From NCBI GenBank assembly GCA_036276115.1, contig DATBEM010000025.1:1-64000 (forward strand): a DNA stretch of 64,000 nucleotides. Reading direction: 5' to 3'. The notes under the pieces were generated by a model that was not told the origin of the DNA, made no database searches, and was given only the letters and a program-made list of their open reading frames with translations. Both the position numbers and the translations under genes were made by a program. The DNA is from Trebonia sp036276115. GTDB lineage: Bacteria > Actinomycetota > Actinomycetes > Streptosporangiales > Streptosporangiaceae. Within the stretch, counting starts at the first letter, position 1, and the number at the start of each line of letters is the position of its first letter. Below, in pieces: positions 8,480 to 16,826 of the stretch.

Positions 8480-9406
8480 TCACCCCAGGCGGTAGGAGCC
8501 ATGGGCGACCAGGACGCTCCGGCCGCCCACCAGGACCCGCCCGACCGAGCCGGCCGACCCGTCGGCGCGGGCGTGCAGGACCGAGGGCCGGCCCATCGCG
8601 GCGCCCTGGCGGATGATGATCTCCTCCCCGAAGGCCACCCGCCCGTGCCGGGCCAGGTGGACGGCGAGCGGCCCGGCGGCCGAGCCGGTCGCGGGGTCCT
8701 CGGGGACGCCGGCGTGGGGGACGAAGTTGCGGAACGCCCAGGAGCCGCCGGCCCGCGCGAAGACGCCCGTGCCGACCTCCAGGCGGCCCAGCGCCTGCAT
8801 GTCCGGGGCCACCGCGGCCAGGTCGGCCTCCGTCGGGACCTCGACGTAGACGTGCAGCGGCCCGTTGTCGTAGACCTCGACTGGCAGGCCGTAGGCCCCG
8901 GTCAGGCCGAGGGCGGCCCGCAGCGCGGGCTCCTGGCCGTAGGGCCGGACCACGGGGACCGGCTGCGACATCCGGCCGAACGAGATCTCGCCCGAGGCCG
9001 GGTCGCGCTCCAGCGTGACCGGGACCAGCCCGACCGCCAGCTGCAGGGTCACGGTGTCCTTGCCCAGCAGCTCGCCCAGCACCCAGGCCGAGCCAAGGGT
9101 CGGGTGCCCCGCGAATGGCAGCTCCTTGCCCGGCGTGAAGATGCGCACGCGGGCGTCGGCGGCGGCCGGGTCGTCGGGCGGCAGGAAGAAGACGGTCTCG
9201 GAGAAGCTCATCTCCCGGGCCGCCCGCTGCATCAGCTCAGCTGCCAGCCCGCGCCCGTCGGGGAAGATGCCGAGCTGGTTCCCCTCCAGCGGGGTACTCG
9301 TGAACACGTCGGCGATGAGGAAGTCGCGGACAAGGCCATCGTCACCATGGCCGGGCCGCGCGTCCGGGGACGGCGAGGCCCACAGCGTCATCTCGGGAAC
9401 TCTCAT
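8480..9406 (-). CDS. PhzF-family isomerase/epimerase-like protein
   Basis: A PhzF-fold protein. The N-terminal core FLIADVFTSTPLEGNQLGIF is followed by MSFSETVFFLPP, carrying the conserved Glu. The second lobe contains LPFAGHPTLGSAW and VPHAGVPEDPATGSAAGPLAVHL, diagnostic for the family. Length is 308 residues, or 303 from the second ATG at 9391; no convincing RBS separates the two, and the family normally begins just before FLIADVF, so a short extension precedes it. No phenazine genes are nearby, so it is most likely one of the many PhzF homologues of unknown substrate. Confidence 0.88.
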   Translation of the reverse strand: MRVPEMTLWASPSPDARPGHGDDGLVRDFLIADVFTSTPLEGNQLGIFPDGRGLAAELMQRAAREMSFSETVFFLPPDDPAAADARVRIFTPGKELPFAGHPTLGSAWVLGELLGKDTVTLQLAVGLVPVTLERDPASGEISFGRMSQPVPVVRPYGQEPALRAALGLTGAYGLPVEVYDNGPLHVYVEVPTEADLAAVAPDMQALGRLEVGTGVFARAGGSWAFRNFVPHAGVPEDPATGSAAGPLAVHLARHGRVAFGEEIIIRQGAAMGRPSVLHARADGSAGSVGRVLVGGRSVLVAHGSYRLG

Positions 9407-9507
9407 GGCCGGACCCTAGCCGCGGCGACGGCCAGGGCCCAAGCGCCAATCGGCCCGATCCTGGCCTGTCTGCTCAAGCCAGGGCCGGCTCCGGGCCAGC
9501 GCCGCCG

Positions 9508-10008
9508 TTAGCTGAAGCCGCCGACCCACCCGACGAACAGCCAGGTCCCGCCCGCCTCGTTGTAGACGAAGGCGAGCAGGTCGGTCTGCCCGGCCCCGGG
9601 GCTGAGGTCGGGCTGCGGCAGGCCGTCGCCGAAGTCGAACGCGCTGGACCAGCTCAGCGTGTGCGGGGCGCCGGAGCCCTGGGTCACCTGGAAGAGGACT
9701 TGCTGGCCGTTGCCCGGGTTGACGGGCGTGCCCATCGTGCGGTTCCCGCCGAGCGTGAGCCGGAAGTCGTTGCCGGCTGAGGCGTCCATCGCGACGGTGG
9801 CCGCGTCGGCGAGGCTCACCACGGCCGGCGCGATGGCGCCGGACGCGACGGCCGCCGTCGCGGCGTGCGCGGGGGCGGCCTTGCCGGCGAGCAGGGCGCC
9901 CGCCGCCCCGGCGGCGGCCGCCCCGGCCGCCCCGGTGACGACGTTCCTGCGGCTCAGTACCCGGCCCCAGCCGCGACCTCGCTGGCGTTCCGGAATTCGT
10001 ATGACCAT
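9508..10008 (-). CDS. Secreted Tat-type protein with single repeat domain
   Basis: A 166-residue protein. The ATG at 10008 has a GGGGGAGG site 5 bp upstream, which decides the start over an earlier ATG. The N-terminus has SRRNVV followed by an Ala/Gly-rich hydrophobic stretch ending AHA, a twin-arginine-like signal peptide. The mature part (about 60-166) contains AGNDFRLTLGGNRTMGTPVNP and ends AFVYNEAGGTWLFVGWVGGFS. The same about 105-residue domain forms the N-terminal part of the adjacent larger secreted protein; the pattern recalls beta-rich domains seen in phage tail or fibre proteins. No enzyme motif is visible. Function unknown. Confidence 0.75.
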   Translation of the reverse strand: MVIRIPERQRGRGWGRVLSRRNVVTGAAGAAAAGAAGALLAGKAAPAHAATAAVASGAIAPAVVSLADAATVAMDASAGNDFRLTLGGNRTMGTPVNPGNGQQVLFQVTQGSGAPHTLSWSSAFDFGDGLPQPDLSPGAGQTDLLAFVYNEAGGTWLFVGWVGGFS

Positions 10009-10050
10009 GGTGCCTCCCCCTTTCACTGACGCGGCGACCAGGCGGCCGGC

Positions 10051-11814
10051 TTAGCTCGCCGGCGTGACCTCGATGTCCACCCAGTAGCACTCGCCGTCGC
10101 CCGACGTGGTGTAGGTCTGGGGGTAGGACCAGGCGCCGACGGTGTAAGTCGACTGGCCCGGCCCGGAGGCAGCGGCCTGCGACGGCGCGCTGATCGGCCC
10201 GGCGGTGATGCCGCTGGCACCGATCCCGCTGGCGCCCCAGTAGCCGACGGTGGCCAGGTACCACTGCTTGCCGCCGCCGTAGTAGACGGCGACCCGGTAA
10301 TCGCCCGGCGGGAGCGTGACGCCGCTGTAGGGGGCCGACACCCAGCCCGACCCCGCCGTCCCCGACCAGGCCGGGGAGGTGTCGCTGGCGCCGGGGACCT
10401 CGGCCCCGGTGGCCACGTTCCAGATGCCGGTCCTGGTCGGCAGCGCGCCCGCGCCGGACGCGGAGTAGAACCAGATCTTGTTCAGCGCGGCGGCCTGGGT
10501 GAGCTTGACCTCGGTGGCGATCGTGTAGCCGAGCGTCTCCGAGTTGAGGTTGCCGGGGATGGCCGGGTAGCCGGGCCACATCCGGTACGAGGCACCCGCG
10601 GGCGGGGTCGTGGTGACCTGCATGTCGAGCCAGAAGTTGGAGGTGTTCGAGCCGTAGACCGGCGCCACCATCGTCGGGTCGGTGCCCGCGGTGCTGAACA
10701 CGGCCTGGGCGTTCTTGAACGGGGAGGGACGCGACCCGGAGCCGTCGGAGTAGCCGACCAGCGGGCCGCTCACGATGCCGTTGGCCAGGGGCTGCCCGCT
10801 GCCGAACTGGTTCTCGGTGATCGGGAAGCTGCCGGAGAAGCCGGTCGCGGCCACGTAGGTGGCGCCGGGCGCCAGCGCCACCGGGCTGGCCAGCGGCACG
10901 TAGTTCCACTGCCCGGCCGTCAGCGGGCCGGAGGTCACCGTGCTGCCGGCCACCGGCGTCGCGTTGGCCGCGCCGGACAGGGACCACAGGGTGAACTTCT
11001 GGGCGCTGGTCGACTGCCCGCTCGCGCACACCCACCACCAGAAGCCGGTCAGCCAGGTGCCGCCGGAGGTGATGCCGGTGACGACGCCCGCGATGAACGG
11101 CCCCGAGTAGGAGACCGGGCTGGCGGGGCCGTTGGTGGCCGGGAACAGCCGGTAGTTCTCCCCGCCGGTCGGCGTCTGGGTGGGGGTCGGCGTCGGCGTG
11201 GGGGTCGGGGTGACGGTGGGCGTCGCCGAGGGGGTCGGGGGGGCGGTGACCGCGGTGAAGGCGAACCCGCTCACGAACGCGGCGCACAGCCATTGGCCCT
11301 TGCTGGCGTTGTAGATGAAGCCGACCAGGTCGGTCTGCCCCGACGTGGTGCTGAGGGTCGGCTGCGGCAGGCTGGTGGAGAATTCGTAGCCGCTGCCCCA
11401 CGCGAGCGTGTAGGGACCGCCGGTGCCCTGCGTCACCTGGATGGTGATCTTCTGCCCGTCGACCGGGTTGGCGGGCGTGCCGACGGACCGGTTCCCGGCG
11501 ATCGTCACCCGGAAGTCGTTGCCCATGGAGGCATCGACCGCGATGGTCGCCGCGTCGTTGAGCACGACGACGGCCGGCGCCATGGCCCCCTGCACGGTGG
11601 CCGTGCCCATCTTCGCGGTCAGCACCACGTGCTGTCCGTTACTGCCCGTAGCGCCGGACGACCAGGCCGCCTTGGTCAGGGCCGCGCCGCTGGCCGCGCC
11701 GATCGCCGCCGCCCCGACCGCGCCGCGAAAGATCCGCCTGCGGCTGAGCGCCTCGTCCGGCAGCGCCTCGCCCGGCCGCGGCTCGCGTCTGCCGCCCGAT
11801 GATCTCCGCTTCAT
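10051..11814 (-). CDS. Secreted multidomain protein with two DUF4082-like modules
   Basis: A 587-residue protein. The ATG at 11814 follows AGGAGGGGGCT, a strong RBS. LSRRRIFRGAVGAAAIGAASG (about 24-44) is a twin-arginine-like signal. Residues about 65-185 form the same domain as the neighbouring small secreted protein (MGNDFRVTIAGNRSVGTPANP). A Thr/Pro-rich linker (TPTPTPTPTPTQTPT, near 200) leads to two beta-rich modules of about 160 residues. Both contain phrases such as LWSLSG...PVALAPGATYVAA and GIWNVATG...VTLPPGDYRVAVYY, typical of DUF4082-like carbohydrate-type modules. It is probably exported folded and presented at the surface. No catalytic motif found. Confidence 0.75.
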   Translation of the reverse strand: MKRRSSGGRREPRPGEALPDEALSRRRIFRGAVGAAAIGAASGAALTKAAWSSGATGSNGQHVVLTAKMGTATVQGAMAPAVVVLNDAATIAVDASMGNDFRVTIAGNRSVGTPANPVDGQKITIQVTQGTGGPYTLAWGSGYEFSTSLPQPTLSTTSGQTDLVGFIYNASKGQWLCAAFVSGFAFTAVTAPPTPSATPTVTPTPTPTPTPTQTPTGGENYRLFPATNGPASPVSYSGPFIAGVVTGITSGGTWLTGFWWWVCASGQSTSAQKFTLWSLSGAANATPVAGSTVTSGPLTAGQWNYVPLASPVALAPGATYVAATGFSGSFPITENQFGSGQPLANGIVSGPLVGYSDGSGSRPSPFKNAQAVFSTAGTDPTMVAPVYGSNTSNFWLDMQVTTTPPAGASYRMWPGYPAIPGNLNSETLGYTIATEVKLTQAAALNKIWFYSASGAGALPTRTGIWNVATGAEVPGASDTSPAWSGTAGSGWVSAPYSGVTLPPGDYRVAVYYGGGKQWYLATVGYWGASGIGASGITAGPISAPSQAAASGPGQSTYTVGAWSYPQTYTTSGDGECYWVDIEVTPAS

Positions 11815-11943
11815 AGCCCCCTCCTCGTTCAACCCGAAAACGGCTCTAACCAGGACCAACTGCGCCCCGTGGGAGTAAGACGCCCGCCCGGATGACCTGG
11901 TTGACACCGCTAAACCTATCTTCCATGGGATTTCGGATGAAAT

Positions 11944-13161
11944 CTACCCCTGGATCCGGGGAGTCCTGGCCGCCGGGCGGCCACGCCAGGACACGGCCCG
12001 GCCGCTGTAGTGCCGCCGGGCGGAGTCGACTGTCATGCCGGCGTACAGGAGGGCGATGAACGGTAGCAAAGGGGCCCTAAGTGGTGACAGATGGTAATAG
12101 CGGAGCATGGGCACGAAGCTGGCCGCCATGAGGACCAGGGCCGCCAGCCCGGCCGCCCCGGCGAGGGCAGTGCCCGCCCCCCCGCCCGCCCCCCCGCCCG
12201 CCGCCCCGCCGGCCCCGGTCCCGGCGCTGGCCACCGCGGCGAGCAGGCCAGCCAGCGGCAGCGCGAACAGGAACGCCAGGCCCGCCACCGTCCCGGCCAG
12301 CAGGAGCGGCGAGTACCGGAGCTGGACGTAGGCGGACCGGGCGATCATGTGCCAGAGGCTGGCCAGCCCGGGGTAAGGCCGGATGCTGGCGATGTCGCGG
12401 GTGAGGCCGAGCCAGCAGCGGTTGCCGTCCCGCTTCAGGAGCGTGCCGAGGGCGACGTCGTCGATGAGCGCGCCCTTCATCCGCACCAGGCCGCCGGCCT
12501 TCTCCAGGGCCGCCCGGCGGATCAGCATGACCCCGCCTGCCCCGGCCGCGACCCGGGAGCCGGGGTCGTTGACCCGGCGCGGCGGGTAGAGCTGGAAGAA
12601 GAAGTACACGAAGGCGGGCACGATGACCCGTTCCCAGCGGGTCCGGGTGCTCAGCAGCGCCATCTGGGAGACCAGCGCCCGGTCGTCGGACTCGGCCGCC
12701 GCCACCAGTGCCCGCAGGGCACCCGGCGCCCACTCGATGTCGGCGTCGGTGAACAGGAGGTAGCCCTCGCCGGGGCCGCTGGCCTCCAGGCCCTGCTGCA
12801 TCGCCCAGACCTTGCCCGCCCAGCCGTCCGGGCGGGGCCGCCCGGGAATGACCGCGAGCGCCGTCCCCGGCCTGGTCCGGCCGATTTCCGCGGCGATGGC
12901 GCCGGTGCCGTCCGAGCTCCCGTCGTCCACCAGCGTGACCCGCAGCTCGCCGGGGTAGTCCTGGCCCAGCAGGGCCGGCAGCGTGGCCGGGAGCATGTCG
13001 GCCTCGTTGCGGGCGGGCACCACTGCCTGCACGGCGGGCCAGTGAGCGACGGGCCCGGCCGGCGGCAGCCGCTGCCCGGTCAGCCAGTAGCCGCCGTTGA
13101 ACAGCAGCAGGTACGCCCAGGCGAGGGCACTGACGGCGCACGCGATTCCCAGGATGAGCAC
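11944..13161 (-). CDS. HpnB-like family 2 glycosyltransferase
   Basis: A 405-residue membrane-associated GT2. An N-terminal helix (1-20) precedes the GT-A domain, which has VVPARNEADMLPATLPALL, VDDGSSDGT and the metal-binding LLFTDADIEWAP; GALIDDVALGTLLKRDG is the second acidic/acceptor region. Two or three C-terminal helices follow, separated by a Gly/Ala-rich low-complexity insert (about 310-330). The overall architecture matches the hopene-associated HpnB family. No squalene-hopene cyclase or other hpn gene is visible near it, so a hopanoid role is only inferred from family. Start is GTG with a weak RBS. Confidence 0.82.
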   Translation of the reverse strand: MLILGIACAVSALAWAYLLLFNGGYWLTGQRLPPAGPVAHWPAVQAVVPARNEADMLPATLPALLGQDYPGELRVTLVDDGSSDGTGAIAAEIGRTRPGTALAVIPGRPRPDGWAGKVWAMQQGLEASGPGEGYLLFTDADIEWAPGALRALVAAAESDDRALVSQMALLSTRTRWERVIVPAFVYFFFQLYPPRRVNDPGSRVAAGAGGVMLIRRAALEKAGGLVRMKGALIDDVALGTLLKRDGNRCWLGLTRDIASIRPYPGLASLWHMIARSAYVQLRYSPLLLAGTVAGLAFLFALPLAGLLAAVASAGTGAGGAAGGGAGGGAGTALAGAAGLAALVLMAASFVPMLRYYHLSPLRAPLLPFIALLYAGMTVDSARRHYSGRAVSWRGRPAARTPRIQG

Positions 13162-13193
13162 GAGGGCAGCCTAGGGCCTGCCCGGGCGGGCCC

Positions 13194-15197
13194 TCACGCG
13201 CGCCAGCCCAGCATCGCGCCGGACTGGACGGCGGGGCTCCCGAGGATCCCGCTGAGGTAATCGGCCAGCGGGGAGCCCGGGCTGGTGTCCGCGACCACGG
13301 CCGCGACCTTGGTGCTGGCGATCCAGGCGGCGACGGAAGCGGCCGGCTGGGCCTCCTGGGTCACCTGAAGCCCGGCCGAGCTGATGGGGCCGGTTCCCGA
13401 GGCTAGCCACAGCTCGTTCAGGTACTGGCCGGCCTTGTCCAGGCCGGGCCCGCCAACGTACGCCTGGCCGTTCCAGATCGGCCCGATGAAGTAGCCGCCC
13501 ACCATGTCCGGTGGCGTTCCCGTCGTGGCCTGCCAGCGCAACGGGGCGGGGAACGCTCCGGTCGGCACCGGGACGACCAGCACGCCGGCCCCGGCGGGCA
13601 GCCGCAGCGCGTCCAGCACCTGGGTCCAGCCCGGCGGCACCGGCTCCACGGCGGTGGCCGGCAGCGGGGCGGGCAGCAGCGGGACGACGACGACCGCCGC
13701 GGCCAGGGCGAGCAGGGCCCGCGCGCGGGCCCGGCGGATCGCGGGGCCGGCGATCCCGTCGCAGGCGCGCCAGGCCTCGTCGACCAGCACGGCCAGGAGG
13801 GCGGCGGCGGCCCCGTCGGCGACGATCGAGAACCGGTCCACGATCGCGGAGCTGGCGAGCGGGTAGGACTGCAGGTAGTACCACGGCAGCTTGAGCCAGC
13901 CGTGGACGTGGCCGTTGAACAGCAGCGTCCCGCCGAGGGCGAAGACCTCCATGATGAGGAACGTCAGCGACAGGACCCGCACGGCCAGGCGGCGCCACAG
14001 GACGCAGGTGCCCCAGACCAGGATCACCAGCAGCGGCCAGCCCAGGTAGCCGAGGTACTCGGCCGGGCCGCCCGGGTACTTGTCCGCGAACGCCGCGCTG
14101 GCCTGCGAGTGGATCAGCTGCAGCCGGGAGGGCTGGACCAGCCCCTCCAGGTCGTTCTTGTAGTAGTCGATCAGGTAAGGGCTGCCGTGCTGGGCGAGGG
14201 GCCCGGCGAACTGCGTCCACACCGCGTAGCCGGCCAGCGCGAGGAAGACGGCCGCCGCCGCCAGCAGCCCGGCCGCCAGCGGGCGGGCGGCGTCGAGGAC
14301 GGCGGGAAGCCAGCCGGGCACGGCCTTCCTGGTGAGCAAGGCCTTCCTGGTGAGCAAGGCGTTCCCGGTGAGCAAGGCGTTCCCGGTGAGCAGGGCCTCC
14401 TCGGCCGGGCGGTCGCCCGGGACGGGCGGGAGCGGCGCGGGCGCCAGCTCGCCTTGCTGGGCCGACCGGGCGACGATCACCCGGCTGAGCCCGGCCACGA
14501 CCAGTCCCACGACGATCGCCAGGACGGTGTTGAACAGCAGTTCCTCGGCGCTCAGGAGCTGGAGGGCGGCCGTCGCGCCGAGTCCCGCCCCGTTGGCGAC
14601 CGGGCGCCCCCGGCCGGTGACCAGCCGGGCGGCGCAGTGGGCGATCAGCGGCGGGAAGACCGCGAACTGCAGGTCGTAGTGGCCGACGGCGGCCTGCGCG
14701 AGGGCGGGCGAGAAGCCGTACGCCAGCCCGGCGCAGGCGGCCGCGAACGGGCCGGCCCGCCACCGTCGCAGCACCCAGTACAGGCTGCCGGCCGACCCGG
14801 CGAAGCCGAGGGTGAGCATGACGTTGAGGCTGACCTGAGGCCCGAACGCCAGCGTGACCGGGGACAGCACGACCGCCGGGAGCAGGATCGAGGGATTCCA
14901 CATCGCGCTGACCCCGGCCGGGGCGTTCATCCCGGCCGTGATCAGCCCGGGGAGCCGCCAGCGGGCGACCGCCTCGGCGGCGTGGCGCATCCACCAGGCG
15001 GCCTGGTCGGGGTCACCCGGGTTCCCGGCCACGATCCGCGCCGCCGGGCTCTTCCACAGCAGCGCCGTCACCGCGATCGCGGCCAGCAGGTAGCAGGCGG
15101 CGACGATGGCCGGCTCGCGGCGCACGAGGCGGGACAGGCGCCCGGGGCGCCGCAGCACCGCCCCTGGCCCGTCGGCCTTCACGGCAGGGGCGGACAC
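13194..15197 (-). CDS. Polytopic membrane protein, GT-C-like, function unknown
   Basis: About 667 residues from a GTG at 15197, 17 bp after the carbonic anhydrase stop. Roughly ten hydrophobic segments are visible (for example AIVAACYLLAAIAVTALL and LLAAAAVFLALAGYAVWTQF), with a long first external loop containing GNPGDPDQAAWWMRHAAEA. This layout is typical of GT-C glycosyltransferases and YfhO-like proteins. A four-copy 18-bp repeat encodes LLTGNA/LLTRKA units in the loop after the fourth or fifth helix. The C-terminal domain (about 540-667) is soluble. I recognise no catalytic motif with certainty; a lipid-linked sugar transferase is plausible. Confidence 0.7.
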   Translation of the reverse strand: MSAPAVKADGPGAVLRRPGRLSRLVRREPAIVAACYLLAAIAVTALLWKSPAARIVAGNPGDPDQAAWWMRHAAEAVARWRLPGLITAGMNAPAGVSAMWNPSILLPAVVLSPVTLAFGPQVSLNVMLTLGFAGSAGSLYWVLRRWRAGPFAAACAGLAYGFSPALAQAAVGHYDLQFAVFPPLIAHCAARLVTGRGRPVANGAGLGATAALQLLSAEELLFNTVLAIVVGLVVAGLSRVIVARSAQQGELAPAPLPPVPGDRPAEEALLTGNALLTGNALLTRKALLTRKAVPGWLPAVLDAARPLAAGLLAAAAVFLALAGYAVWTQFAGPLAQHGSPYLIDYYKNDLEGLVQPSRLQLIHSQASAAFADKYPGGPAEYLGYLGWPLLVILVWGTCVLWRRLAVRVLSLTFLIMEVFALGGTLLFNGHVHGWLKLPWYYLQSYPLASSAIVDRFSIVADGAAAALLAVLVDEAWRACDGIAGPAIRRARARALLALAAAVVVVPLLPAPLPATAVEPVPPGWTQVLDALRLPAGAGVLVVPVPTGAFPAPLRWQATTGTPPDMVGGYFIGPIWNGQAYVGGPGLDKAGQYLNELWLASGTGPISSAGLQVTQEAQPAASVAAWIASTKVAAVVADTSPGSPLADYLSGILGSPAVQSGAMLGWRA
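14323..14394. repeat. 18-bp tandem repeat, 4 copies, in frame
   Basis: Four adjacent 18-bp units: two of the form GCCTTCCTGGTGAGCAAG and two of the form GCGTTCCCGGTGAGCAAG, the last with one change. They lie inside the membrane-protein gene and encode six-residue repeats on the minus strand. Because the unit is a multiple of three, copy changes keep the frame. Confidence 0.95.
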
Positions 15198-15214
15198 GCC
15201 GACAGGGTACCTTT

Positions 15215-15718
15215 TCAGCCCACTTCGCGCAGCCGCCCGGTCGCGACGTCGAACACGAAGCCGCGGACCTGGTCCTTGTGCGGGACGAAGGGGCTCGCCG
15301 TGACCCGCGCGACCGACTGCCGGACGTCCTGGTCGAGGTCGGTGAACGCCTCGGTGGCCCACGGCGGCCGGACGCCGGCGTCGGCCTCGATCGCGTCCTT
15401 CAGCCCGGCGTCGGTGAACTTCGCCATGCCGCAGTCGGTGTGGTGGAGGAGCGCGACCTCGCGGGTGCCGAGCAGCCGCTGGCTGATCACCAGCGAGCGG
15501 ATGGCGTCGTCGGTGATGACCCCGCCGGCGTTCCGGATCACGTGCGCGTCGCCGGGGGCGAGGCCGAGCACGGAGTGCACGTCGAGCCGCGAGTCCATGC
15601 AGGCGATGACGGCCAGGCGCAGCGCGGGCGGGTGGGGCGCGGCCCCCGGGTAGGCGGCGGCGTACTTCTCGTTGCGGGCAAGCAGCTCATCGATCACGCC
15701 AGAAATTAGACCAGGCAC
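15215..15718 (-). CDS. Beta-class carbonic anhydrase
   Basis: A 167-residue beta-carbonic anhydrase of short prokaryotic type. Zinc and active-site residues are visible: Cys40, Asp42 and Arg44 in CMDSR, then His93 and Cys96 in HHTDCG. It interconverts CO2 and bicarbonate in the cytoplasm. The start is a GTG at 15718; a second GTG at 15697 gives MIDELLARNEKY, the usual beginning of the family, and neither has a good RBS. The membrane-protein gene downstream starts 17 bp after the stop and is probably cotranscribed. Confidence 0.9.
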   Translation of the reverse strand: MPGLISGVIDELLARNEKYAAAYPGAAPHPPALRLAVIACMDSRLDVHSVLGLAPGDAHVIRNAGGVITDDAIRSLVISQRLLGTREVALLHHTDCGMAKFTDAGLKDAIEADAGVRPPWATEAFTDLDQDVRQSVARVTASPFVPHKDQVRGFVFDVATGRLREVG

Positions 15719-15862
15719 CCGGCCAGACGGCTACCCGCGCCTCGCGGCCGACGACCTTTCGGCATGCTTGTCCGATTCGTTACCAAAGTGCCTGCAACCA
15801 TCTAATGACATCGAGCGTCCCCATTTCTGAGGAGTCTCGAAGCTAGACGTTGAGAGGTCGGT

Positions 15863-16723
15863 ATGAAATCGGACAGGCGCATGCCCCGCGTGCTCGGAAG
15901 ACTGGCGATTGGCGCGAGCGCGGTGGGGATCGCCATGGCGGCCCTGGCCGTCCCGGCGAGCGCCTCGGCGCTCCGGCCGGCCACGACGGCGCAGCTCACG
16001 ACGGCCCACCCGGCGGCCGCGGGGACCCCGCCAACGACGGCCCGGGCCACGCCGGCCATGCCCGCCACGTCATCAACGGGCGGCTACGTCGCGCCGTCGC
16101 GGACCCTGCAGTACGGCGACCGCGGCTCCGACGTGACCGCCATGCAGCACCGCCTGGCGGCCCTGCACTACTGGCTGAACGTCACCGGCGTGTTCGACTA
16201 CGACACCCAGGAGGCGGTCTACGCCTTCCAGGCGATCAACAAGCTGTCGATGGACGGCGTCGTCGGCCCGATGACCAGGAACGCGCTCGTCCGCCCGCAT
16301 GCCTACACGCCGCAGGACCCGTCGGTGGCGACCCGCGTCGAGGTCAACATCTACCCCAAGGTCCAGGTCCTCGTTTACTACAAGGACCACAACCTCGCGC
16401 TGATCAGCCACATCTCCAGCGCCGGCGGCTACCGCTTCTGCGACTCCAACGGCTGCTCGATCGCGACCACGCCAACCGGCTGGTACCGGGCCAACTGGTT
16501 CGCCCCGGGCTGGGTGACGGTCCCGCTGGGGGCGATGTACAACCCGGTGTTCTTCATCGGCGGGTCGTACGCGATCCACGGCGACACGTCGGTGCCGAAC
16601 TACCCCGCCTCCCACGGCTGCGTCCGCATCCCCGACGACCTGGCGAAGGTCTTCCACACGATGATCTCCGTCAGCTACTCCAGCGGCACCCGGATCCACG
16701 TCTACAGCCGGTCCGGCACTTAG
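15863..16723 (+). CDS. L,D-transpeptidase with peptidoglycan-binding domain
   Basis: A 286-residue secreted wall enzyme. It has a signal peptide to about residue 36 (ending ASASA), an Ala/Thr-rich linker, a PG_binding_1 domain (80-145; LQYGDRGSDVTAMQHRL...DGVVGPMTRNAL), then a YkuD catalytic domain (155-285). The catalytic motif is HGDTSVPNYPASHGCVRIP, with His239, His251 and nucleophile Cys253. It would form 3-3 cross-links or attach proteins to peptidoglycan. The start ATG has GAGAGG upstream, and a strong rho-independent terminator follows the stop by about 20 bp. It stands alone as a monocistronic unit. Confidence 0.93.
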   Translation: MKSDRRMPRVLGRLAIGASAVGIAMAALAVPASASALRPATTAQLTTAHPAAAGTPPTTARATPAMPATSSTGGYVAPSRTLQYGDRGSDVTAMQHRLAALHYWLNVTGVFDYDTQEAVYAFQAINKLSMDGVVGPMTRNALVRPHAYTPQDPSVATRVEVNIYPKVQVLVYYKDHNLALISHISSAGGYRFCDSNGCSIATTPTGWYRANWFAPGWVTVPLGAMYNPVFFIGGSYAIHGDTSVPNYPASHGCVRIPDDLAKVFHTMISVSYSSGTRIHVYSRSGT

Positions 16724-16743
16724 CCCCTGTCCCTGGCAGGAAA

Positions 16744-16784
16744 CGCAGCCGGCCCGCTCTCGTCGCGAGAGCGGGCCGGCTGCG
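16744..16784. terminator. Strong hairpin terminator between convergent genes
   Basis: A perfect 19-bp stem (16744-16762 with 16766-16784) and a 3-nt loop. It lies between the L,D-transpeptidase gene and the convergent flotillin gene, so it can act in both directions. No long T tract follows, as is usual at this GC content. Confidence 0.9.
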
Positions 16785-16826
16785 TGAAAGGGTGAAACCG
16801 GGCCGAGGATCCTAGCCCGACGGCAG

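Noticed and set aside
7340..9511. A 723-codon plus-strand open frame opposite mscR and phzF
   Set aside because: Composition is typical of antisense GC-rich shadow frames (Arg, Ala, Gly, Pro, His) and both genes on the other strand have strong family motifs.
13902..15653. A long plus-strand frame with collagen-like GLPGEQG repeats
   Set aside because: It is antisense to the membrane-protein and carbonic anhydrase genes; the repeats are just the 18-bp tandem units read on the wrong strand.
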